This document shows positions 19,531 through 27,555 of a stretch of DNA of 64,000 nt, piece by piece. Source of the stretch: Gemmatimonadota bacterium (GTDB lineage Bacteria > Gemmatimonadota > Gemmatimonadetes > Gemmatimonadales > Gemmatimonadaceae). A model generated the notes under the pieces. It searched no databases and had not been told where the DNA came from. It saw only the letters and a program-made list of their open reading frames with translations. The stretch covers positions 1 through 64,000 of the forward strand of contig JAJTFH010000014.1 in the NCBI GenBank assembly GCA_021298395.1. Reading direction: 5' to 3'. Each line of letters begins with the position of its first letter. Within the stretch, counting starts at the first letter, position 1. The position numbers and the translations under genes were made by a program.

Positions 19531-19986
19531 ATGGCATTCTGGGACCGCCTCTTCGGCGGCCGTTCTGAGTCCACGTTCGCCCGGCAGCGCCTCGACTATC
19601 TGAACGAGGCGCTGGTGTTGGAGCGTCAGGGGGATTTCGACGCGGCGGTGACGAGCTATCGCCTGGCCCTGCGGGAGCACCCGACCGATCTCCGCATCCT
19701 CCAGAACATGGCGATCGCGCTCACCAAGGTGGGGCGCGTGGAGGAGGCGATCCGCGCCTACCGTCGGGCGATCGAGGTCGATGCGACGGCGAGTGGGGCG
19801 CACTATGGGTTGGCCTTCCTGCTGATCAAGCGCGGGGATGCCGCCGGGGCCGCGTCGCATCTGGAGGCGTTCCTCACCCATCCCCCGAGCGCGGACGATG
19901 CCGACCGCTGGATCGCGCATGCCCGGGCGACGCTCGATCAGCTCCATGGCGCGAGCGGTGGAGCGGGTGAGCCGGCCCGGAGCTGA
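19531..19986 (+). CDS. TPR-repeat protein (151 aa)
   Basis: A 151-residue cytoplasmic protein made of about three TPR units: LDYLNEALVLERQGDFDAAV, LRILQNMAIALTKVGRVEEA and GAHYGLAFLLIKRGDAAGAA. The N-terminus MAFWDRLFGGRSE could be a short amphipathic or membrane-touching helix. It ends one base before the ParA ATG and is probably translated with it. TPR proteins hold partner proteins together, so a link between the V4R protein and ParA is plausible but not shown. Confidence 0.75.
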   Translation: MAFWDRLFGGRSESTFARQRLDYLNEALVLERQGDFDAAVTSYRLALREHPTDLRILQNMAIALTKVGRVEEAIRAYRRAIEVDATASGAHYGLAFLLIKRGDAAGAASHLEAFLTHPPSADDADRWIAHARATLDQLHGASGGAGEPARS

Positions 19987-19987
19987 G

Positions 19988-20758
19988 ATGGGCACCACCA
20001 TCGCGATCGTGAGTCAGAAGGGGGGTGTCGGCAAGACCACGACCGCGGTCAACCTCGCCGCCGCCTTCGCGCGCCGTGGCCTCCGCACCCTCCTCGTCGA
20101 CACCGACCCGCAGGGCTCGGTGCGCTTCGGGGTGGGCCTTCGGCAGGGCCATCCGCAATACGGCTTCGCCGATTACCTCATGGGGCTGCGCGGGCTCCGC
20201 GAGATCCTCCTCCCCACCACCCTCCCCTGGCTGCGGGTGATGCTCGCCGGGAGCGTGACCGAGGCGGCCGATCATACGGCGTATCAGGAGGGGATCGCCT
20301 CCTCCGACCTCCTGGCGCGCATGCTGGACGAGGCGAGCGAGCGGTGCGACATCGTCCTCCTCGACACCCCGCCGGGGCTCGGCCCCGTCACGCGCGCCGC
20401 CCTCACCTGCGCCGACCGCGTCATCGTCCCGCTCCAGGCGGAGCCCCTCGCGCTCCAGACCACCCCGCAGATCCTGCGCGGGATCCAGGACATCGTGACG
20501 CAGCACGAGCGGCTCGTCTTCGACGGGATCCTGCTGACGATGTATGAGGCGGGGAACCCCGCCTGTGAGACGACGGCGAACTACATCCGGCAGAAGGTCC
20601 CCGCGCATCTCATGATGGATCTCGTGATCCCACGGAGCCCGGCGGTCGCCGAGTCGTTCGCGACAGGCCAACCGGTGGTGGTGCGCACGCCGGCCGATCC
20701 CGCCTCGCAGGCGTACGTGAACCTCGCGACGCGCCTGGCCGAACGGTTGGGGTACTGA
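19988..20758 (+). CDS. Orphan ParA/MinD-like ATPase
   Basis: A 256-residue ParA-family ATPase with the deviant Walker A KGGVGKTTTAVNLAAAF (from residue 11), switch region VDTDPQGSVRFG and Walker B VLLDTPPGLGPVT. Such ATPases bind DNA or membrane in the ATP state and position plasmids, chromosomes or protein clusters. No ParB gene or parS-like repeat is near, and no N-terminal DNA-binding extension is present, so it is an orphan. The ATG at 19988 follows the TPR stop; a longer upstream reading overlaps that gene and is rejected. The stop overlaps the next ATG (TGATG). Confidence 0.85.
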   Translation: MGTTIAIVSQKGGVGKTTTAVNLAAAFARRGLRTLLVDTDPQGSVRFGVGLRQGHPQYGFADYLMGLRGLREILLPTTLPWLRVMLAGSVTEAADHTAYQEGIASSDLLARMLDEASERCDIVLLDTPPGLGPVTRAALTCADRVIVPLQAEPLALQTTPQILRGIQDIVTQHERLVFDGILLTMYEAGNPACETTANYIRQKVPAHLMMDLVIPRSPAVAESFATGQPVVVRTPADPASQAYVNLATRLAERLGY

Positions 20759-21564
20759 TGGGGTCGCACGGACCAGGGGGCCGACGCGCCACGGGCCGTC
20801 AGAGCGCCGTGCTCCTCACCCTCGCGCTCCTGCTTGGGTGTGACACCCCGGTGGGCTCGGAGGGGGAGCTCAATGCGATCGAATTCTCCGGCATCCCCTT
20901 CCCCGCCGTGATCATCGGCGACACCCTCCGGGACTCGCTCGGGGTCGCCGCGCCATTGCAGGCGACGGCCTACGACGGGCGTGGTGCCGTGATCCCCGGC
21001 GCCGACGTCCGTTTCCTCTCGCCGGATACCGGCGTCACGATCGGCGCGACGGGATTCCTCACCACGACCCGCGCGAGCGGCGTGATCCGCGTCTTCGCCT
21101 CGCTCGGCGCGTTGCAGAGTGCGCGGCGGACGATCGTCGTGACACCCCGCCCTGATACCGTGAGTGCGACGGGCACCTCGCGCCTCACCCTCGACTACGT
21201 GCTCCCCGATGGCGCCGCGAATCTGACCGGTGACATCGGCGTCTCGGTTCGCCACCTGCCTGGCCCGACCTCGACTCCGGCGAACGTGACGGGGTGGCCG
21301 GTGCGTTGGCGTCTCGTCTACCGAGGCGACACGTTGTCGCCGAGCGATACGACGCTCGCCGTGCTCCAGAGCAGCGCCGGCCGTCGGGGGGTCGTCGACA
21401 CCACCTCGACCAGTGGGACCTCCATCCGACGACTTCGGGTCTTCTCGAATCGGCTCCCGGTGGCGACCGACAGCTTCCAGGTGGTCGCTGAGGTGAGGCG
21501 ACATGGCCGTCCGGTGGCGGGGAGTCCGGTCCGCTTCTGGGTCCGCATCGCCCCGAAGAGCTGA
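20758..21564 (+). CDS. Putative lipoprotein with Ig-like repeats
   Basis: A 268-residue protein with a lipoprotein signal: a basic start, a hydrophobic stretch VLLTLALLLGC and a lipobox with Cys28. The mature part is rich in Ser, Thr, Asp and Val, with beta-strand segments such as LQATAYDGRGAVIPGADVRF and WRLVYRGDTLSPSDTTLAV that look like bacterial Ig-like (Big) domains. The ATG overlaps the ParA stop, so it appears to belong to the V4R-TPR-ParA transcript, which is an odd partner for a cytoplasmic ATPase. It converges on the next minus-strand gene. No specific family is recognised. Confidence 0.7.
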   Translation: MGSHGPGGRRATGRQSAVLLTLALLLGCDTPVGSEGELNAIEFSGIPFPAVIIGDTLRDSLGVAAPLQATAYDGRGAVIPGADVRFLSPDTGVTIGATGFLTTTRASGVIRVFASLGALQSARRTIVVTPRPDTVSATGTSRLTLDYVLPDGAANLTGDIGVSVRHLPGPTSTPANVTGWPVRWRLVYRGDTLSPSDTTLAVLQSSAGRRGVVDTTSTSGTSIRRLRVFSNRLPVATDSFQVVAEVRRHGRPVAGSPVRFWVRIAPKS

Positions 21565-21600
21565 TCCCACCGCACCCGCGGAGGGTCAGCCTGACCTCAC

Positions 21601-22260
21601 TCAGCTCGGGGAGGCGCGCTGGAGCGGGATCACGGTGGGCGTGGCGACACGCGCCCCCACCCACTCGACCGCATCGGCCGCGAGAAGGGAGATCGTCGCC
21701 GGGCGAGCGCAGGCGATGGGCGCCACGAGCCGTCCACCGACGCGCACCGCGCGGACCGCGGCCTCGATCAGTCGCGGCTCATCGAGTGCGGCGGCCCGGA
21801 AGGTCCCCTCGGTGAAGGGCACCGCATCGGCCCAGCCGATGACGCGCGCGGCGGAGGTGAAGAGGGCATCGTCGGGATCCGCGACGATCACCATCAGGTC
21901 GAGCCGAGCCTGGAGGCCGGCGGCGTAGGCCGCGTAGCGACCGCCGAGGAGTACCGCGCCACCGGATTCAGCGAGGCCGAGGAGGGCCTGCAGGCGATCG
22001 AGGGCCTCGAGCGTAGGCGATGGGGCCGGCGTCGCTTCACTCCCATCGCGTTTGGATCCCTCGTTGGAGGATGCCGGCACAGCGCCGTCGGTGTCGCACC
22101 AGAGATCCCCCTCACGGAACCGCGCCTCGCGTCCACACTGCATGCACCCCGCCGTCCCGCGGCGCAGGTCACGGTCGATCACCTCCGACGCGACGACCAC
22201 GAGGGGAGTCGGCCGGTGATCCGCGGGACATTGGAGTCGTTCGGCGAGTTCGAGGCGCAT
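21601..22260 (-). CDS. Trm112-like zinc domain plus degenerate methyltransferase-like domain
   Basis: A 219-residue protein. The N-terminus LELAERLQCPADHRPTPLVV and AGCMQCGREARFREGDLWC resembles the Trm112-type zinc domain seen at the start of many bacterial SAM-dependent methyltransferases. After an acidic linker, the rest (LLGGRYAAYAAGLQARLDLMVIVADPDDA and AVRAVRVGGRLVAPIAC) follows the beta-alpha order of a class I methyltransferase, but the glycine motif I is poorly kept. It lies 52 bases downstream of the SDR gene on the same strand, possibly the last gene of the pterin operon. Function is unknown. Confidence 0.6.
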   Translation of the reverse strand: MRLELAERLQCPADHRPTPLVVVASEVIDRDLRRGTAGCMQCGREARFREGDLWCDTDGAVPASSNEGSKRDGSEATPAPSPTLEALDRLQALLGLAESGGAVLLGGRYAAYAAGLQARLDLMVIVADPDDALFTSAARVIGWADAVPFTEGTFRAAALDEPRLIEAAVRAVRVGGRLVAPIACARPATISLLAADAVEWVGARVATPTVIPLQRASPS

Positions 22261-22312
22261 GGGGGGAGCGCGAGTCGGACGCTGGCGAGCGCGCGAGGCG
22301 AGCGGCGCGAGA

Positions 22313-23032
22313 CTAGCTGCGCGCGAGCCGGATCTCCTCGACGTCGAGGTGCGCGGGACGGGTGACCGCCCAGGCCACGGCATCGGCGACGTCGGCGGCG
22401 CGCAGCATCTCGGTGCGCGAGGGGAGATGCGGCGCCGCGTCGGGATCGTGCGGATCCCAGAGCGCGGTATCGGTCGCGGCGGGGGAGACGAGGGTCGCGC
22501 GCACCCCCGAGCCACGCGTCTCCATGCGGAGCGTCTCGTGGACGGCACGCACCGCATGCTTGGAGGCCGCGTAGGTCGCGTTCCCCGGGAAGACGGTGCG
22601 ATCGGCCACCGAGCCGATGGTGACGACATCCCCCGACCCTCGAGCGCGCATCGCCCCGAGGAGATCGCGCGTGAGCCGCAGCGGGGCGGCGACGTTGAGG
22701 GCGAGCGCGAGATCGAGATCGGCGTCGGTGGTGGCCTCGACCGCGGCGAGCGGGAAGCTCCCTGCCGCATGCACCATGATGTCGGGGGCCCCGTCGAGGG
22801 CAGCAAGCACCCGCGCCGCGAGCCGCTCCGTCGCACCGGACTCGGTCAGATCGGTCGCGAGCGCGAGGGCCCCATGGCCCAGCTCCCCCGCCAAGCGGTC
22901 CAGCGCCGCCGCATGCCGTGCGACGAGGAGCGCGCGCGCCCCGAGCGCGGCGAGCGCGCGCGCCGTCGCCTCACCGATCCCGCGCGAGGCCCCGGTGACG
23001 AGCGCCGTGCGGCCGGCGAGCGCGCGCGTCAT
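22313..23032 (-). CDS. Short-chain dehydrogenase/reductase, candidate sepiapterin-type reductase
   Basis: A 239-residue classical SDR. The NAD(P) loop is TGASRGIG (residues 13-20), with the catalytic set Ser141, Tyr154 and Lys158 (YAASK). The conserved NNAG motif is replaced by VHAAG. The gene starts inside the folE stop (ATGA overlap, 23029-23032), and ptpS precedes folE, so it is the third gene of a coupled operon. SDR alone does not reveal a substrate; the operon suggests a 6-pyruvoyl-tetrahydropterin or sepiapterin reductase. A generic alcohol or acyl reductase is the alternative. Confidence 0.85.
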   Translation of the reverse strand: MTRALAGRTALVTGASRGIGEATARALAALGARALLVARHAAALDRLAGELGHGALALATDLTESGATERLAARVLAALDGAPDIMVHAAGSFPLAAVEATTDADLDLALALNVAAPLRLTRDLLGAMRARGSGDVVTIGSVADRTVFPGNATYAASKHAVRAVHETLRMETRGSGVRATLVSPAATDTALWDPHDPDAAPHLPSRTEMLRAADVADAVAWAVTRPAHLDVEEIRLARS

Positions 23033-23694
23033 CGGGACGACGTGTGTGCGTAGGCGAGTCGCAGGAACTCGTCGCGCGTCTTGGCGTCGTCCTTGAAGCT
23101 CCCCCGCAGCGCCGAGGTGATCGTACTCGAGGCCTGCTTCTCCACCCCGCGCATCATCATGCAGAGGTGCGAGGCCTCCATCACGACGCCGACCCCCTCG
23201 GGGCGCAGCACCTCCTCGATCGCCTCCGCCACCTGCTGCGTGAGGCGTTCCTGGACCTGCAACCGTCGCGCGAACACCTCGACGATGCGCGGGAGCTTGG
23301 AGAGCCCGACGATCCGCCCATTCGGGATGTAGGCGATGTGCGCCTTCCCGAAGAAGGGGAGCATATGGTGCTCGCAGAGCGAGTAGAACTCGATGTCGCG
23401 CACCATCACCATCGAGGCGTGTTCCTCCGCGAAGACGGCATCACCGACCACATCGGCGACATCCATCCCGTACCCCCGGGTGAGCCAGGACATCGCCTTG
23501 GCGACACGCTCCGGCGTCTTGACGAGCCCTTCCCGCGCGGGATCCTCCCCCACGAGCTCGAGCTCGCGCCGGATGATCCCCTCGAACTCCGCCATCCGCG
23601 CGGCGGCCATGGGCGGCGCCGCCTCGAATTGATCCGAGCCGGTGATCGGCTTGATCGGGTGCACCGCGGGCTTACCGGCCGTCGTATTCGACAT
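23029..23694 (-). CDS. folE: GTP cyclohydrolase I FolE
   Basis: A 221-residue enzyme that turns GTP into 7,8-dihydroneopterin triphosphate, the entry to folate, queuosine precursor and biopterin routes. Zinc ligands are Cys107, His110 and Cys178 in [18 protein letters not shown] and [14 protein letters not shown]-site residues lie in [23 protein letters not shown]. The N-terminal 35 residues are an extra Pro/Ala-rich leader. Its start overlaps the end of the upstream PTPS gene by 23 bases, and its stop overlaps the SDR start. Confidence 0.95.
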   Translation of the reverse strand: MSNTTAGKPAVHPIKPITGSDQFEAAPPMAAARMAEFEGIIRRELELVGEDPAREGLVKTPERVAKAMSWLTRGYGMDVADVVGDAVFAEEHASMVMVRDIEFYSLCEHHMLPFFGKAHIAYIPNGRIVGLSKLPRIVEVFARRLQVQERLTQQVAEAIEEVLRPEGVGVVMEASHLCMMMRGVEKQASSTITSALRGSFKDDAKTRDEFLRLAYAHTSSR

Positions 23695-24085
23695 ACTGAT
23701 TCTCCGTCTCCCAGAGCTTGAGGCGTGCGAGCCGCGCGGGGGCGACGGCGGGCGCGAGGACGCGCCAGATGGCGAGCACGAAGTTCTCCGTGCTCGGGAT
23801 GATCCCCGTCATGAAGGGGACCTCGAGGTTCAGGTTCTTGTGATCGACATGCTCCACGATCTCGCGCTCCACCACCTGCTTGATGTCGCGGAGGTTGACC
23901 ACGAACCCGGTGATCGGGTCGATCCCCCCCTCCACCGTCACCTCGAGGGTGTAGTTGTGTCCATGCCAGTTCGGGTTGTTGCACTTCCCGAAGAGCCGCT
24001 GGTTCTCCGCGTCGCTCAGCGTCGGATTGAAGACGCGGTGCGCGGCGTTGAAGCGGACGATGCGGGTGATCTGGACGACGGCCAT
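23672..24085 (-). CDS. 6-pyruvoyl-tetrahydropterin synthase (PTPS-II type motif)
   Basis: A 137-residue T-fold enzyme acting on dihydroneopterin triphosphate. Zinc histidines are His16, His41 and His43. The catalytic cysteine is Cys35 in [14 protein letters not shown], so the motif is C-x5-HGH. From memory, that spacing marks the biopterin-making (mammalian-like) PTPS group, whereas QueD proteins of queuosine synthesis usually have C-x3-HGH. The following [12 protein letters not shown] and the late [13 protein letters not shown] also resemble animal PTPS. The ATG at 24085 is chosen; a TTG at 24103 is the alternative. It heads an operon with folE and an SDR. QueD function cannot be excluded. 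Confidence 0.85.
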   Translation of the reverse strand: MAVVQITRIVRFNAAHRVFNPTLSDAENQRLFGKCNNPNWHGHNYTLEVTVEGGIDPITGFVVNLRDIKQVVEREIVEHVDHKNLNLEVPFMTGIIPSTENFVLAIWRVLAPAVAPARLARLKLWETENQYVEYDGR

Positions 24086-24413
24086 GGCTAGGAGATCGGG
24101 CAAAGGGACGAACGGGCCGGTGCGCCCGCTCCCTCATGAATCCCCGATGCGGCATCGAGGTTCCGTGAGGGGAAGAGCGCCGGGGCCCCGTCCCACTGGA
24201 ACGAGGCCCCGGCAGAGGTGGGAGCGAAGAGAGGTTTTTGAAGCCCTGTCGAATGCATGAGGCCCTCACCCTACGTCCGTCTTCCCGGCATCCGGGCATG
24301 GCGTCGGCAGAGATGTTAGATCCGCTTCGGAGGACTTATCGGCTCAAAAAGTGAATTCTCTCCGTCCCGTCATCATCTCCTTCAAAGCTACGAGACTGGA
24401 CAGCGGAGCGTCA
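24086..24413. other. Divergent intergenic region, no gene seen
   Basis: A 328-base gap between ptpS (minus) and a small membrane protein (plus), the longest non-coding stretch of the window. It should hold promoters for both. It contains an 8-bp GC stem (24180-24187 with 24205-24212, 17-base loop), a small CCCGG/CCGGG hairpin at 24284-24296 and a more AT-rich block near 24310-24360. I found no tRNA, no coding frame with family features and no riboswitch I can name. Confidence 0.5.
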
Positions 24414-24614
24414 ATGCGCGTTGTTTCCCGCACCATGGATCTCCTCTCCCTCGTCGGTGTCGTGATGCTCGTCTTCTGGGCGATCGCGACCTTCCTGCTC
24501 GACGCCCCGGGCGTCATCCACGCCTTCCTGACCCTCGGCACCTTCCTCGTGGTGTTCGGCGCGGTGAAGCGTGCCGAGCGGGCCCGCACCGCGGATCGCG
24601 CGCCCAAGCGCTGA
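24414..24614 (+). CDS. Small membrane protein, lmo0937-like (66 aa)
   Basis: A 66-residue protein with two hydrophobic helices, LLSLVGVVMLVFWAIATFLL and VIHAFLTLGTFLVVFGAV, and a basic Arg-rich tail. The pattern is close to the lmo0937/DUF5670 group of small stress-associated membrane proteins. GGAG at 24405-24408, five bases before the ATG at 24414, supports this start; the ATG at 24435 is also possible. It stands alone, convergent with the GNAT gene one base away. Confidence 0.6.
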   Translation: MRVVSRTMDLLSLVGVVMLVFWAIATFLLDAPGVIHAFLTLGTFLVVFGAVKRAERARTADRAPKR

Positions 24615-24615
24615 G

Positions 24616-25581
24616 TCAGAGCTCCCAGTTGGAGAGGACGATCCCGCGCGTCGGGGTCGGCTCCCCGTAGCCGGCGAGGGTCATCCGCAGATCGGTCCAG
24701 CGCACCCGCGCCCCGGTCGCGACGCACTGCCGGAGGAGGTCGGGATAGGCGCCCTGGAGACGCACCGCGACCCGTGACGCCCCCGCCTGACGCGCCGCCA
24801 CCCCGAGCCGTTCGATCAACCCCGGGAGCACCTCGGCCTCCCGCACGACGAGCTTGAGTACGCGCAGCTCCTCGAGCACGCGCCCCTCGACGAGCGGCAC
24901 CTCATGCACCAGCGCGAAGCCGCTGACGGCCCCGCCCGGATCGCGCACGACCACGCAGTCCCCGACGCCATGGTGGAGTGTCCCCTCGATCTCACGTGCG
25001 TAATCCGCGCCAGGACGCACCTGATCGGTACAGGCGGCGATCTCCGTCATCGCGCGCGCTCGCAGCACCCCTTGATGCGCACTGAGCCGCTCCGGTCGCG
25101 GTCCCGCTGGCGACCCCGCATCGAGGGTGACGGTGATCGTCAGGTGCGCGGGGACGAAGCCGAGCCGGGCATAGAAGCCGATGTTATCCATCGTGCGCGG
25201 CATCGTCTCCAACCCGATGGTGTCACACCCCGCGTCGAGGAGGCGACGGATCCCCGCGGTCACGATCTCGCGTCCCACCCCCTGCCCCTGCAGATCCTCG
25301 CGCACCACGAGCGGCCCCATCCACCCTTCGCGGCCGGAGACATGCGCCAGATTGAACGCGGCGATGCGCCCCTGTGCATCCCGCCAACACATCGCCCCCG
25401 CACCCGCCGCCTCGATCGCGAAGCGCCAGAGGACGGGATGGAGCGGCGGCACGCGCACCCCGGTCATCCCATCGCGCCGGTAGCGCTCGCTGAAGGCGTC
25501 GCTGAAGACGAGGTTGAGCGCGGGGATCTCGTCCACCGCGATCGGTTCGGGCCCACTGAGTCGGACGCGCGGCGCGCTCAT
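24616..25581 (-). CDS. Double GNAT-domain acetyltransferase
   Basis: A 321-residue protein with an N-terminal GNAT acetyltransferase domain. Acetyl-CoA binding motif A is seen as MGPLVVREDLQGQGVGREIV, followed by FYARLGFVP. The second half (from about residue 170) has a weaker GNAT-like layout without a clear Q/RxxGxG/A loop, so it may be a degenerate pair. Its start overlaps the sbcC stop by four bases, which puts it at the end of the sbcD-sbcC transcript. The substrate is unknown. Confidence 0.8.
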   Translation of the reverse strand: MSAPRVRLSGPEPIAVDEIPALNLVFSDAFSERYRRDGMTGVRVPPLHPVLWRFAIEAAGAGAMCWRDAQGRIAAFNLAHVSGREGWMGPLVVREDLQGQGVGREIVTAGIRRLLDAGCDTIGLETMPRTMDNIGFYARLGFVPAHLTITVTLDAGSPAGPRPERLSAHQGVLRARAMTEIAACTDQVRPGADYAREIEGTLHHGVGDCVVVRDPGGAVSGFALVHEVPLVEGRVLEELRVLKLVVREAEVLPGLIERLGVAARQAGASRVAVRLQGAYPDLLRQCVATGARVRWTDLRMTLAGYGEPTPTRGIVLSNWEL

Positions 25582-27555
25582 CCCACCACCTCGGCGAGCG
25601 GGAGGGAGCCGAGCCGCGGCCCCTCGGCGGCGGTGACGACGGCGGCCCCGGTCTCGGGATCGAAGCCCACCGAGAAGACCTGATCCAACCCATCCCGCAC
25701 ATCATCGATGTGACTGATCACGATCACCTGCTCGAAGCGCGCCTGCAGGCCGCGCAGGAGCGCGAGCACGGCGTCGCGCCGCTGCGCGTCGAGCGAGCCG
25801 AAGATCTCATCGAGGATGAGGAGCGAGAAGGCCTGCCCCGCGCGCTCCGCGATCATCTGCGAGATCGCGAGGCGCAGCACGAGGTTGGCGACATCCTCCT
25901 CGCCGCCGGAGATCACCGGCTTGGGGATCCCCTCCTCCAACACCACGAGCCGATAGCGGTCATCGAGCTCGAGTTCGCTATAGCGGGCATCGGTGAGCTC
26001 GCTGAGGAGTCGCGACGCGATCTCGGAGAGCTCGGGACGGAGCGCATAGTTGAGGTCGGTGCGCAGGTCGGAGTAGGTGCGATGGAGCTCGTCGTGCAGG
26101 AGTCGCTCCTGCTCGAGGGTCTCGACGCGAGCGAGTCGCTCGGCCACCGCCGTCCGCTCCGCCCGCGCCCGCGCGAGCGCGGCCCCCGCCATCTCCCGGG
26201 TCGCCTGCGCACGGGCTGCGCGGGTGCTCGACTCGGCGAAGGCCGCGGCGCAGGCCTCATGCCGCTCGCGCAGGGCGGCATCATCCAGCGACCTCGCCCT
26301 GCTCGCGCCTGGTGCGGCGTCTCCCCTCCCGCGTCGCGAGCTCCTCCGGCATCTCCTGCAGCTGCCCCTGGCGACTGCGGAAGTAGGCGCCATCCGCCTC
26401 GACGGTCTCCATCTGCCGCTCGAGCAGATCGAGGACATCGCGATAGTGCGTCCCCAGCGGTCGCGTGCAGGTGGGGCAATCCCCATCTTCCCCGAGCGAG
26501 AGGAGGCGATCGCGCTGGTCCCGCAACTCGCCGTACTGGGCCCGGAGCGCCCGGAGTCGGGTCTCGACCTCCTGCTGCTCGCGGACCCACGCGGTGCGTC
26601 GCTGCGTGATCTCCTCCTCGAGGGTCGCGAGCTCGGCACGCTGCGTCGTGATCGCGGCCTGCAGCGCGGCCACCCGCTCCCGTCGGTCGGTGGGGGTCGC
26701 CTCCGCGGCGGTGGGATCGAGTTCGGCGAGTCGGCGCTCCTGGGTCGTCTGCTCGAGCGTGAGGCGCTCCAGCTCCCGCGTCACCGCGACGAGCTCGCCA
26801 TCGAGGGTCGCCTGCTCCGTCTCGAGTCGCTGCCGCGCCTCGCGGCCCTGCTGGGCGGCGAGCCACTGCGGCGCGACGGCATCGAGCGCCGCCTGGGTCG
26901 TCGCGACCGACTCCGTGGCCTCGCGCCACGCGACCTCCGCACCGGCCAGCGTCGCCTCTGCCTCTCCCACCGTCGCCTCGACCGCGGCGCGGTCTGGCAG
27001 CCCGGCACGTAGCCCCGCGATCTCGTGGGTCAGGTCGCGCCGTCGCAAGCCGCACGCGTCCTGCGCGAGCCGGAGGCGCTCATAGCCGAGGACGCGCGAG
27101 AGGAACTGCGCGCGCTCGGACGAGGAGAGCGCCTGCATCACGGCGAGCTCCTTCTGCCCCGTGAAGTAGGTGTTGAAGAACTCCGTGCGCGTCATCCCGA
27201 TGCGCCGCTGGAGCAGCTCGGTGACCGTGGAGACGGCGTTCGCGATCGGCGTCGGGCCCTCATCGAGATAGAGCTCGGCCATCGTGAGTCCGCGCACCAC
27301 GCGATACCGATGGCCGGCGAGGTCAAACTCGAGCTCGACGCGCACCGCGGCCCGCGGGGCCGCGCGCGCGAAGCGGAGCGAGTCGCTCCCCCCGCGCACG
27401 GTGTGGCTGCCATAGAGCGCCCACGCGATCGCCTCGAGGATCGTCGACTTCCCGGCCCCATTGGGCCCGATGATCCCGGTCAGCCCCGCCGAGAAGACGA
27501 GCTCGCTCTCGACATGTTGGCGGAAGTTCTGCAGGCGGAGTCGACGGAGTCTCAC
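25578..27555 (-). pseudogene. sbcC: SbcC/Rad50-type exonuclease ATPase, frame-disrupted
   Basis: Partner of SbcD in ATP-dependent nuclease processing of DNA ends. From a GTG at 27555 with a GAGGAGGAG ribosome site, one frame carries Walker A (GPNGAGKSTILEAI, residues 30-43), coiled coil and the zinc hook CPTC, then stops at 26281. A second frame carries the rest of the coiled coil from about 26300 downward, the ABC signature region VISGGEEDVANLVLRLAIS and Walker B LLILDEIFGSLDAQRR, ending at 25578. The shift is one extra base (or two missing) within roughly 26281-26340. Joined, the product would be about 658 residues. It may be a real mutation or a sequencing error. It overlaps sbcD (GTGA) and the GNAT gene. 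Confidence 0.85.

Noticed and set aside
23672-24085. Routine QueD of queuosine synthesis
   Set aside because: C-x5-HGH spacing and partners folE plus SDR, with no queC/queE/queF nearby, fit PTPS better; kept only as the alternative.
24180-24212. Rho-independent terminator
   Set aside because: The stem is followed by no T-run on either strand and no gene ends beside it.
26270-26300. Stop-codon recoding (selenocysteine or read-through) in sbcC
   Set aside because: The downstream half is in a different frame, so recoding of the TGA cannot join the halves; a base change or shift is needed.
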